This document shows, in pieces, positions 41,200 through 52,021 of a stretch of 64,000 nucleotides of DNA. Made by a program: the position numbers and the translations under genes. Origin of the DNA: Moringa oleifera (taxonomy: Eukaryota > Streptophyta > Magnoliopsida > Brassicales > Moringaceae); the NCBI GenBank assembly GCA_021397835.1, contig JAJFZO010000882.1:3414501-3478500 (forward strand), in the 5' to 3' direction. How positions within the stretch are numbered: position 1 is the first letter of the stretch; each line of letters begins with the position of its first letter. The notes beneath the pieces are model-generated. The model was not told the origin of the DNA and did not search any database. It saw only the letters and a list, made by a program, of their open reading frames with translations.

Positions 41200-43407
41200 A
41201 TGTGTGGTGGTCCAGAGAGATCACAGTCTGCATCTACTCAGTCTAATTCTGTCATGGAAGCATCATCTGCTGCACCTGATACCAAAGATGTGAATCACCT
41301 AACCGATGGATCTGAAAATTCTTTTTCCAGCTTACTTGAACTTGCATCTGACAATGATGTTGAAGGTTTTAAACAATCAGTAAAGCAGAATGGTTCTTCA
41401 GTTGATGAGGTTGGACTTTGGTACAGCTGCAGAACGGGCTCAAAGCGTGTAGTTCCCACCCAGAGAACACCTTTGATGATTGCTGCCAGCTATGGTAGTA
41501 TTGATGTGATCAAGTATATACTTGCACACTCTGAGGTTGATGTGAATCGCACATGTGGTGTGGATAAAAGTACTGCCCTTCATTGTGCTGCTTCCGGTGG
41601 ATCTGTTAATGCAGTAGATGTGGTTAAGCTGCTTTTATCTGCAGGTGCTAATCCAAACTGCATTGATGCCAATGGTTATCATCCTGTTGATGTTATCTTT
41701 GATCATCCAAAGCTCAAAAGCATGAGAATTTCTCTCAAAGAACTACTCACAGGCAATGCTTCTGCTTGCTCTTTAAGTGGGAGGAAACTAAGGGTGTGCA
41801 TTAATAGCTCAAATTTTGGCTTGCCTATTCTTTCTTCCTCGCCAGAGAATGGGTCCCCACATTCTCCTTCTAATTTGGTATCTTCTCCAGGGGCTTCAAA
41901 ATCTAATGATCTTCCCGCTGGCTCTGCAGTAGAGAAGAAAGAGTACCCATTTGATCCATCCCTACCTGACATAAAGAATAGCATCTATGCAACAGATGAG
42001 TTTCGCATTTTCTCTTTCAAGGTGCGTCCTTGTTCGCGTGCATACTCCCATGACTGGACTGAATGCCCTTTTGTCCACCCAGGAGAGAATGCTCGCAGAA
42101 GGGACCCACGGAAATTCCATTATAGCTGTGTGCCATGCCCTGATTTTCGCAAAGGGTCATGCCGACGTGGAGATATGTGTGAGTATGCTCATGGAGTGTT
42201 TGAGTGCTGGCTGCACCCAGCACAATACCGAACTCGGCTTTGCAAGGATGGTACGAGTTGCAATAGGCGGGTCTGCTTCTTTGCCCACACTGCTGAGGAG
42301 CTACGACCCTTATATGTCTCTACTGGATCTGCTGTCCCATCGCCTCGATCCTTAGCATCAGCTGCTAGTGTTATGGACATGGCTGCTGCAATGAATCTTT
42401 TTCCTGGTTCCCCGTCATCACTCGCTGGCATGTCTCCTAGTCCATTTACTCAGCCTATGTCACCATCTGCAAATGGAATTTCCCATACATCTGCAGCATG
42501 GCCTCAGCCAAATGTACCGATGCTTCACCTCCCTGGAAGTAACCTTCAGTCCAGTCGCCTGAGATCTTCCCTTAATGCCCGAGACATGCCTCCTGAGGAT
42601 TTCAACATGATCCCAGATTTTGATGCTCATCAAAAGATTTTTAACGATTTAACCTGTTTGTCCCAGACCCGCAACAGTTCTACCTCTTTGAGTTCTGCTG
42701 GTCGCACTAAGACACTAACTCCTTCTAACCTAGAGGAGTTGTTTTCTGCTGAAATCTCCTCATCCCCTAGATATTCTGATCAAGCAGCTGCTGCTGCTGT
42801 GTTCTCTCCTACCCATAAATCAGCAATTCTCAACCAGTTTCAACAGCAGCAGAGCATGTTATCTCCTATTAATACTAGTGTTTTCTCTCCAAAAAATATC
42901 GAGCACCCTCTTTTGCAGGCTTCATTTGGTGTTGGGTCTCCTGGCCGAATGTCTCCAAGAAGTGTGGAGCCTATCTCCCCAATGGGCACCCGACTCTCTG
43001 CGTTTGCTCAGCGTGAGAAGCAGCACCATCAGCAGCTACGTAGCCTCAGTTCTAGGGATCTTGGATCCAACAATCCTGTCTCTGTTGTTGGATCTCCTGG
43101 AAATTCTTGGTCCAGGTGGGAATCTCCAAATGGGAAATTGGATTGGTCTGTTAAGGGAGATGAACTGGGTGGATTGCGAAGGTCATCCTCATTTGAGCTT
43201 GGAAATAATGGCGAGGAGCCAGATTTGTCATGGATCCAATCTCTTGTTAAGGAGTCACCACCTGAGAGGATGAAAGAGTCAGCCATTCCGGTCTCAGGTG
43301 CTACATCTAGTGTGGGTATGAGTGCTAATTCTCAAATTGATTCACTTGATCATTCTGTTATCGGTGCTTGGCTTGAGCAGATGCAGCTTGATCAGCTGGT
43401 AGTCTAG
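41200..43407 (+). CDS. Ankyrin and tandem CCCH zinc finger protein, OXS2/TZF type
   Basis: A single uninterrupted coding exon of 735 codons starts MCGGPERSQS. Two ankyrin repeats cover about residues 85-165 (TPLMIAASYGSIDVIKYIL, STALHCAASGGSVNAVDV). The plant-type arginine-rich segment (RPCSRAYSHDWTECPFVHPG) precedes the tandem zinc finger. CX7CX5CX3H (CPDFRKGSCRRGDMCEYAH) lies near residue 311, and CX5CX4CX3H (CKDGTSCNRRVCFFAH) near 348. The rest is Ser/Pro-rich and disordered. The C-terminus IGAWLEQMQLDQLVV resembles a leucine-rich export signal seen in this family. Known members shuttle between cytoplasmic foci and nucleus and act in salt, oxidative stress and ABA responses through RNA or DNA binding. 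The length (Arabidopsis relatives are about 700 aa) and all metal ligands are intact. The exact orthologue is not decided. Confidence 0.94.
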   Translation: MCGGPERSQSASTQSNSVMEASSAAPDTKDVNHLTDGSENSFSSLLELASDNDVEGFKQSVKQNGSSVDEVGLWYSCRTGSKRVVPTQRTPLMIAASYGSIDVIKYILAHSEVDVNRTCGVDKSTALHCAASGGSVNAVDVVKLLLSAGANPNCIDANGYHPVDVIFDHPKLKSMRISLKELLTGNASACSLSGRKLRVCINSSNFGLPILSSSPENGSPHSPSNLVSSPGASKSNDLPAGSAVEKKEYPFDPSLPDIKNSIYATDEFRIFSFKVRPCSRAYSHDWTECPFVHPGENARRRDPRKFHYSCVPCPDFRKGSCRRGDMCEYAHGVFECWLHPAQYRTRLCKDGTSCNRRVCFFAHTAEELRPLYVSTGSAVPSPRSLASAASVMDMAAAMNLFPGSPSSLAGMSPSPFTQPMSPSANGISHTSAAWPQPNVPMLHLPGSNLQSSRLRSSLNARDMPPEDFNMIPDFDAHQKIFNDLTCLSQTRNSSTSLSSAGRTKTLTPSNLEELFSAEISSSPRYSDQAAAAAVFSPTHKSAILNQFQQQQSMLSPINTSVFSPKNIEHPLLQASFGVGSPGRMSPRSVEPISPMGTRLSAFAQREKQHHQQLRSLSSRDLGSNNPVSVVGSPGNSWSRWESPNGKLDWSVKGDELGGLRRSSSFELGNNGEEPDLSWIQSLVKESPPERMKESAIPVSGATSSVGMSANSQIDSLDHSVIGAWLEQMQLDQLVV

Positions 43408-45044
43408 AGAAAATGAATTCATTTATTTTAACTCTTGAGATAGGTGAAAACAAAAATTTTTAAGGTATATATTTTTGTGGGCCATTTTCTTTTGTTGGGC
43501 AAGGTGGACTTTGAGAAGATATTGGAAAGAAAGTGGGGGTGTAAGGGTAAACAGAATATGATAATTTTCATGGAAAGTTGTTGAAATGTGCTACCTTGTA
43601 TTATTTACGGCGGAGTTCAGGCATGAAGCTGCCCCTTTGGGTTATAAAATGTTGAAGGAACCCAGTCCAGCTGAAGTCTGCTGCTCCCAGTATTTCTTTG
43701 GAATTTTATTTTAACTTATAGCCTCGGCAAATGAAAAGTTACTCTTTATGATTCATCTCAATGATACGGGGCCTTGTATCTCTTGATGTCTCTTTTTCTC
43801 TGTTATTTCCTTGCATAGATCGACTGCCTGCCGATCGGGAAAGTGGAAGGGTGGATATGTTCTTTTCCTAATGATATTTCCATGTAACTTAGATGCAAGG
43901 CTGATGATAATATATTCCAATTTATAATTGCATTATTTGTAGAATCTGGGACTCTGGGCAATATGTTCATTTTTAATATGTAAACTGAATTTGAAGTTAT
44001 TATCAGTTCAATATCTTTATTTTTTATTTTGCTTTTATCTTTTAATCCTGGACACCTTCATCTTTTATCGTCATCTTGTTCTCCCATTCACATTTTCCTA
44101 CCGCAATTTTATCAGCTGCCCCTCCCTCTGTTTTCTCTGGATGAGTCCTGATTTTTGGCATTATTTATAACAAAGATATTTGATGTGATACTTCTAACAT
44201 TTAAATGGGCTTGGTCAGCTGGAACTTTTTCTTTTTGAGTTTTTCACGGTTTCTTGAGAGGATCGAAGAATGTGGCAGGGCCTGATATTCTTTTGAGCAC
44301 TGTTTTTGTGAGTGCCGGATGATTTTTGTAAGTTAATATGGCTGGTGGTGGAATTAAATGTATTTCTATTGAAGTTGTTATATGTTCATTGGAGGAAAAT
44401 TGTTTTTGAAAGTGTCACCACAAATTGATCTTTATGGTTTACATGTAATCGGGATAATGCATCGACCCGCAATCTAACAGAATTGCCAGGAGATTATGTG
44501 AGCAAAGTCTTCCATGGTTGCGATGCCTGTGAGAAAGTTCATCCGAGTTGGGATTCTTATCATTACCGTAGGGGTGGATGCTTAGTGAAGAAACTTCACT
44601 TTGGTGATTCCGTGTACACTAACTGATGTTGTGATATCAACAACTAGTCATCATTTATTCTGTTCTCTGCCTTTGATGCAAGTGATTAAACTTTTAACAG
44701 TAATTGTTGAGTTTAATTTGGTTGAAATTAAAGTGTCATCAAATCCAGCCCATCATCATTTATTCTATTCTTTGCCTTTGTTCTTAAATCTTTGTAAAAG
44801 AATTGTTGTCATCAAGAAGTTAGTATCAAATGCTTTACTTGCATGTATAATGTCTTTGAAGTATCTGATTTTACTTTGGTATGAAGGGAAGTTCTCTTGA
44901 ATCGGATAAATTGAATAAATTTTTTTGGGCATTGTAAATATCATCAGCTTAAAGGTATCAACATGCATCGCGTCCATGTAATTCTTCCTAAGATTTCTCC
45001 CTTCAAACAAATAACCCAACAAGCATTCCACTTGTCGAAGAGAA
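43408..45044. other. CCCH gene 3' UTR and spacer
   Basis: The 3' UTR of the CCCH gene probably occupies the first several hundred bases. A 27-bp imperfect direct repeat (CATCATTTATTCT, then GCCTTTG) occurs at 44649-44675 and 44754-44780. Short frames at 44601-44900 lack any family resemblance. The last 100 bases form the leader of the downstream resistance-gene remnant. Confidence 0.5.
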
Positions 45045-48000
45045 ATGGCTGAAGCCGTTCTTTTCTGCGTCGCACAAAAAATCCTGTCAGAGTTGAGTCC
45101 TCTAGCTCTTCAAGAAATCAAATTAGCCTGTGGGTTCAAAAATGAGCTGAGCAAGCTTGAAGGAACCATTGTCACCATCAATGCCGTACTTCTTGATGCA
45201 GAGGAGAAGTACAAAAAGGATGCTGCTGTGACTCTTTGGGTTAAAAAGCTCATAGATGTTTATGATGCACATGACTTGCTGGATGATTTCTACACAGAAG
45301 CTATGCGACGAAAAGTCATGCCTGGAAGCAAGATGGCAAAAGAGGTACGCCTTTTCTTTTCAAGATCAAACCAGCTTGCATACAATTTCAGAATGGGTCA
45401 TAAAATAAAAGTTATTAGAGAGACAATAGATGAGATTGCTGCAGAAGCAAACAAATTGAACTTCCTAAAGCATTCTGTAGATGCACGGGTTGTGGGTACA
45501 CAAAGGGATCAAACTCATTCTTTTCTGCTTGAGGAAGATGTGATCGGAAGAGAAGTGGATAGAGAGGAGGTTAAGAAAATGTTGTTCGACCAAGATGTCA
45601 AAGAAAATGTGTCGGACATTCCAATTGTGGGAATTAGAGGGCTAGGAAAAACCACTCTAGCCCGACAGGTATTCAATGATGAAGAAGTTAAAGGGCACTT
45701 TGAGTTAAAAATGTGGGTTAGTGTCTCTGACAAGTTTAATGTGGAAGTAATTGTGGAAAATGTGATAGAATCTGCTACTAAACAAAAACCTGAACAAAAC
45801 CTCCAAATGGATACCTTACAAAATAAACTTCAAAAGGAAATCTCTGGAAAGAGATACCTACTTGTTCTGGATGACTTGTGGAATGAGGATCAAGGAAAGT
45901 GGGATAGCTTGAAAAATCTGTTAGCTATGGGTGGAAGGGGAAGTAAAATTATTGTAACTACACGTGGTTTTAAGGTGGCAAAAGTTACTAGTGCAATCTA
46001 AGCATATGCTTTGCAAGGTCTTTCAGAGCATCAGGCACTGTCTTTATTTGAGAAATTGGTTTTTCAGAATAAACCTCAGATGGTTAACACTCCACAAATT
46101 AAAGAAATAGGAAGAGGGATTTTACATAGATGCAGAGGAGTCCCTTTGGCTATAAAGGCAATAGTAGGAGTATTAAAAGATAAGAATACTGAATCTGATT
46201 GGTTGCATTTTAGGGATAATGAACTTTCAAATTTAGTTCATCAGGAAAAGACTGGTATTATATCGGTTCTTAAATAGAGTTATGATCATCTTCCGTCGCA
46301 TTTAAAGCAGTGCTTTGCTTATTGTTCACTGTATCCCAAGGACTATAAGATTACTAAACAAAATCTCGTAGAGCTTTGGATTGCACAGGGGTTCATCCAG
46401 TCATCTAGCAGAGGCAAAGAGCTAGAGGATGTGAGTCATGAGTGCTTCATGGAGCTGCTTTCGAGGTCATTTTTTCAGGAAGCAAAAGAATATCAACGTG
46501 GTGATATCCACAGCTGCAAAATGCATGACTTGATGGATGATCTAGCTCAATCAGTTGCAGGTATGGAGTGCAATTGACAAATTTGAATGCAGAGGATGTT
46601 GGAAAAAGTGCTAGACACGTTTCTATATTTGATAATGACTTGGGTGAAGCATGGAAAGTTCAAAGTACATTGCAAAATGCACGTAAAATAAGAACATTGC
46701 ACTGGCGGGTTAAGACTCGTCGCTTGAGCAACACCATTATGGATCAAGTGGCATCTAGCATTGAGTGCTTGCGTGCCTTGGATTTTCTTCTCTCAGATAT
46801 TGATGTAGTTCCTGATTCTATTGGTAGGTTGAAACATTTAAGATATTTAGATTTTTCTCAGAATTATAAAATTGAGAAACTTCCTGATTCCTTGATGAAA
46901 TCACAGAATTTGCTAACATTAAATGTCAGCTGGTGTTCAAAGCTTGTTGAATTGCCAAAAGAGATGAGTAAAATGGTCAGCCTTGGGCATCTCAGGAATG
47001 ATGCATGCCCGGCTTTGATTGATATGCCAAAGGGATTGGGGCAGTTGACTTCTCTTCAGACTTTGTCTTGGTTTGTAGTAAGTAACAATAGGAGGGATAA
47101 TCTGAGGGAATTGAAGGAACTCAACAATCTGAGAGGGGATTTGGTAATCATAAACCTACAAAATGTGACGGCAGAATCTGCAGCAGCTGCAAACCTGAAA
47201 TGCAAGCCATGCCTGCTATCCTTACGTTTAATATGGAAAGAAATGGTGAGTTTCGATGAAGCAGTTCTAGATTGCCTCCAACCGCACCCAAATCTCAAGC
47301 GGTTAGAAGTGGAGCGCTGTCATGCTGAGAGATGTCCTTCTTGGCTTCAGTTCCTTAGAGGTATTGTCAAAATAGAACTTCATAGGTGTTTCAAATGGAA
47401 GTATCTTCCACCGTTGGATGGGTTGCCTACTTTGAAGAAATTATGTATTTCTAAATGTTATTCTCTGGAGTGGATCTACATGTCAGGCAGTGCTTCTTCT
47501 TCAACAACATTTTTCCCTTCTCTTAAGACACTTCATGTGTAGGACAACGAAAATTTGAAGGGATGGTGTATCAAACAAGATGACGACCACGATGATGAAG
47601 ATGAGTTGTCAAGACAAGAAACATCAGTTGCGAAGGCTGAGGCACTTCAACTCTCATTCCCTTGTCTCCCCAACTTGTCCATCATTAATAGCTCTAACCT
47701 GACTGTCATGCCATTGTTTCCTTCCCTTGATGAATGGCTACGTATATCTAATGCTAGCGTGAAGCCATTGCAACCGACACTGAAGATGAAGATGAGTTTT
47801 GCAGCAGCAGCTTCAACAACTTCTCATCCTTCATCTTCTTCAACCACCCTTCCTCTCTCCAAATTGAAGGATATGGATCTCGAGCCATGCGAGCTGCCAG
47901 AGGAGGGGTTCTCAAGACTTGCTTCATCACTTCGACAACTTAACATAACGAATTGCCCAACTTTGACATCACTGCCGAATGTGTTGCATTTTCTCACTTC

Positions 48001-48268
48001 TTTACGAAAATTGAAAATTCGAGAGCGCCACCAATTGACATCACTCCCAGATGGATTGCATTTTCTCACTTCTTTACAAGAAATGGAAATTTCGGGTTGC
48101 CTCAACTTGACATCGCTGCCAGATGGGTTGCGATTTCTCACTTCTTTACAAAAATTGAGTATTTGGAGATGTCCCATATTGTCAGAAAGATGCAAAAGGG
48201 ACAGCGGTGCTGATTGGCCTAAGATTGCTCACATCGCAACTGTTGAGGTTGATTATAGAAAAATCTAA
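45045..48268 (+). pseudogene. CC-NBS-LRR (RGA-like) disease-resistance pseudogene
   Basis: Homology runs through the whole interval but is broken four times: in-frame stops at 45999-46001 (TAA), 46275-46277 (TAG) and 47540-47542 (TAG), plus a frameshift at about 46570. Order: Rx-type coiled coil (MAEAVLFCVAQKILSEL), P-loop GIRGLGKTT near residue 196, kinase-2 YLLVLDDLWN near 271, RNBS-B GSKIIVTTRG, GVPLAI, SHLKQCFAYCSLYPKDY, the MHD motif MHDLMDDLAQ, and then leucine-rich repeats. The last three repeats (TSLPDGLHFLTSLQ type) are near-identical units of about 23-24 residues. Family role: intracellular NLR immune receptor. The remnants keep good motif conservation, so inactivation is probably recent. 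A truncated coiled-coil/NBS product of 318 aa could still be made. Sequencing error at one site is possible but unlikely for four. Confidence 0.92.
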
Positions 48269-49108
48269 GAAGACCCTGTTGCTGCTTGTATATACAGGTT
48301 CCACTTGATAGCCACCCATTAGTTTTCTCATTTTCATTAATCAACGCTATTCTTCCCTCAGTGCTTTAAGTATTGAAGATACTGTTTTGCAGGACCATTC
48401 ACTCCACACAGACGGTTGCTGGCCAAAGTCCTGCATTTGTAATTCTTCTCTCATGTTCATGAGATCTTGAAGGTTTATCTTTCAAGGGTTAGTGAGATCT
48501 TCTAGTAGTTTTTCTTCCATTGCATTTATACTTGTTAGCTTCAGTAGCCAACCTCTTTACTTCTTCTTCGCTTTATTCTCAGATGTTCAAGAATAATAGC
48601 TTTGATTCTATATGAACAAGTCAGAGTAGCCTGGATTGCAAAAACAAATCACTTTTTTTTCTCAAGATGCCGTAGGAAGCGGAAGATTGTTGGCTTAAAG
48701 TCACTCAGATTAGACAGACTTCAGTGGTTCCTTTCTCAAGACACTAAAGTCTCAAGTAATAAAGACTTCCCATTTCCAATGGCTTGAAGAATTTACATTG
48801 CTTTTTTTTTTTTTAAGCAAATATAGATTTATATGAGACAATAATTGTACCTTCATACATTTGCAGATCACCATGAAAACATAAACAAAATGAGCTACAG
48901 CTTATCTCAAAATACATTAGGACACAATGTCCAATAAGTTACCTTAACAGTCCAGTCTAAACAGAGTATGAGAGTTTGGTCCAATACTAGACAAGCAAGC
49001 AGAAAGTAATTTATGTCTGAAAACCAATATGATATAAAAAGCAGAAAAAAAAAGGAACAAAAAGGGGTTTTTTTTTTCCTGTAGAATTTTTTGCAGAACT
49101 CATGAATT
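48269..49108. other. Spacer between the NLR remnant and the MATE gene 3' end
   Basis: The two genes converge here. The right part (about 48800-49108) is the likely 3' UTR of the minus-strand MATE gene. A poly-T run occurs near 48800. Frames at 48602-48787 and 48907-49296 show no family resemblance and the second overlaps the last MATE exons. No additional gene is supported. Confidence 0.5.
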
Positions 49109-52021
49109 CTAAGGCAACAATCGACCTCTAAGAAATTGCCAAGGTCCAGTTCCAGTTCCCATCCTGCAAATATTGTCACAGAAGCTATTTTAGACATAAA
49201 CAGAGAATAATTAATGGTCTCTATAAAACCATTGAAGAAACAGACATAATTGCTTGATGTATGTAAGGAAGATATATCACCTCCAGACACCAGCAAACAT
49301 ACGGAGAGCCATATAGATGGTTAAAGCAACCCAGATGCCAACAAAGCCATTGCTTTTAGATAAGAAGAATAAGGACACAATGCTTGCTACAGCCACCATT
49401 ACCTGATCAAAAAATGAATTTGGATATCAGAAAATGATTTATGATGAACAAGAACCTAAAGGGCTTATATACTTGCCATGGAGTATGCAGTATATGCAAA
49501 ATCTGAAGCTCCAAAGTTCACTCCATCGAAAACAAAGGCCAGCGAATTGATTGGCTGAGTAGCTGCAACAAACTGATATTTTGCAGTGGAAAAAATAGAA
49601 GCTTATTAGTCTTGAGTTGATAATGATAAATATGTCAGACAGATTTACTGGTATTAGACTTACTGGTATGCCTATGCTTATAAGGTGCAGAACATTAACA
49701 TCTTTTGAAAATACTCCAGACCCAAAATATAAGCCTCCTCCAACAACAACAGCGAGTCCCAATCCTAGAACAAAACCCATCTGCCAAACAAAGCTTTAGT
49801 TAATTTGGACTTCTGTTTAATTAAGCAGTAAATGATCACCTATGGTGTCTTGTATTTGAATCCAGGAAGGATGAGGTACCTGTAATACCCGGGAGGCTGC
49901 AGCAGTGACCTTGTCATAGTCCTTCTCTGCAAATGCACTAGCAAGAATTGCCTACAAAGGGGATGTTGTTTCCATGAAAATGAAGTGATTGTTGGAGTAA
50001 TAAACTTTGCTGTGTAAGTGTAAGCATCTTTACCTGTCCAGCAACGGCTAAGCCATCAGCAAGCAGCGATGATGTTAACCAGACCTGTAAGCAGATCTGA
50101 AATGCAGCCATGGGGGTTGAGCCAAGACGTGCAGCCATTGAAGCTGCCAAGGTGACGCAGAATGTTACAGCTACCACTCTAGCTAATAAGAGAAAACCTG
50201 TGTAACAGAACAGGAAGAATGTTGGAGAAGAAATCAGTGAAGTTTGAGCAGAGCAGCCTGGACTGAGAAAGTAATTGTAGGATTTAAGGCACATACCGTT
50301 CTTAAGGAACCGACTGAATTGCAAGTCTCGAATACTTGGAGGCATGAGATCGACTTGTTTCATCAATCTCCATAACAGGATCAGAGACATCAAGTACCTG
50401 GAAGTATTATTAGTCATTAGTTAATGAGCTCCCAGTAAAGATGCCTGGAAACAGCAAATGTAAACCAGGAAAAGGAAAAATGATTTGTTCGAAGTAAGAA
50501 TACCATTTGAGGAATGATGAAACTTACTGAGAAAGAACATGTGCAATGGCTGCACCACTGACACCAAGGCGGCAGACAAAGATGAATATTGGATCCAGGA
50601 TGATATTTGTTACATCTCCTGCAACTGTTGCATAGCAAATAGATCGACAAATGAATATGAGTTCAAAATAGATGTTTATCTCCAGGAAATATGGCAGAGT
50701 TCTTTCCGATAAGAATAAAAAAGAGTTCTTCAAGGATTTTATGTCTGCAAGAGTGTGGATTTTTCTGGGAAAATTGTAAGGGAGAAAAGGGAAAGTAAAG
50801 TTTCACATACCAGTGGCGTACAGGGGAGTTTTTGTGTCCTTAAATCCTCTAAAGACCCCTTGCATGGCTAGTGAGAGAAGAACTGCAGGAGCACCAAGTG
50901 ACCTTAATGTAAGGTACTTTCGAGCTGGAGTTAGCATAGGTGAGTCCTGTTCAGAAAGAAGAAACTTTCTGTTACTTTCTATTCATCAATTTTCCAAGTA
51001 AGAAAATGAATTGTTGACACTTACAGGTTTCACACCCATGACACCCAACAGAGATTTTGCTGCAAATATAAGGAATATAGCTTGCAAGAGACCAAGAATA
51101 GCTCCAATAAGTAATGCAGTGGATGCTGAAGGGATATGTCTCCTTTCCCTGCTGCTCTTGGCCTTACTGGCTTCCTTACCAGTTAAAGTAGGAGACCTTC
51201 TTGTACTCGTATTGGAATCTATCAAATATATCACCAGCAATCCATAAGCTCATCAAATGAATCTTTTAATCTTAGCACTTAGTACAGAGAAAGAAAGACG
51301 GTACCATCTTCTGGCATGGACTCTTTTGTGGGAGGACCTTTCTCCAAATTGTCAACTGCAGCATCTTCTGGCTTTAGCTCTTTCATTTTGCTGTTTTTAG
51401 CAGAACCCTTCCCAGTATTCTCCGTTTTTGTTGCTTCGTCACTGATTCTTCCAACTGTGTCTTCCTCAGCAACAAAAGAAGTTGTAATACTAACCAGAGG
51501 GAAAATGGTAATCCTGGAAGCTTGATTGAATATGGCAATGGAAACTCCTACGGCAGCAAGCTCCACAGGTCCTACACAGAAAACCCAAGTCAGTATCCAG
51601 GTGGTTTTGTTTCAACCTAAGCTTATAGAATAACGAAATAGAGTGTAAGATATAGAAGAGAAGCATACCAATGCGGCCAATGAATGCTGTGTCGATCAGA
51701 GAAGCAATGGGGTCAGCAGCTAAGGCCAACGCTGCAGGGAATGCAATCCGTAGTATCTCAAGACCAAGGGGGTCCATCTTGAAAACAAGACTGCAGAAAG
51801 GCACGTCAAATATTCTTGGTAGTTTTATCTATAGAGATCAATCTTTTCGATTCTCATGACATATTTAGCATTCTGAACTATCAAGTTCGTGCTTGAAACT
51901 TTAAAGAAATCCGGCAAATTTCAATGAATCTAGAAGCATACCTTGCATCTTTGAAGAACACAAGGGATGGCACTTTCCACTTGCGCTCAGGCAGATTCAG
52001 ATCATCACCGGCCCCAGACAT
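49109..52021 (-). CDS. MATE efflux transporter, citrate-type (DTX42/FRD3 group)
   Basis: Minus-strand exons: 51942-52021, 51669-51790, 51305-51571, 51025-51218, 50811-50946, 50528-50624, 50297-50397, 50034-50197, 49880-49951, 49664-49780, 49477-49572, 49281-49402, 49109-49163. Total 1623 nt (540 aa), phases consistent. Conserved segments: LGLEILRIAFPAALALAADP, ASLIDTAFIGRIGPVELAAV, PLVSITTSFVAEED, TNIILDPIFIFVCRLGVSG, MAAFQICLQVWLTSSLLADG, AFVFDGVNFGASDF, GTGTGPWQFLRG. A long hydrophilic loop (about residues 105-175) between the second and third membrane helices is typical of plant citrate MATEs. Known relatives export citrate across the plasma membrane for aluminium tolerance or iron transport. 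Twelve membrane segments fit. The intron after exon 11 begins with GC (ATG/GCAAGT). Substrate is inferred from subgroup. Confidence 0.93.

Noticed and set aside
41703..43286. Several minus-strand and alternative plus-strand frames
   Set aside because: All overlap the intact 735-codon CCCH gene in other frames.
45999..46277. The idea that the NLR stops fall in introns
   Set aside because: Homology continues without a gap on both sides of each stop, and no GT..AG pair removes a stop while keeping the conserved residues.
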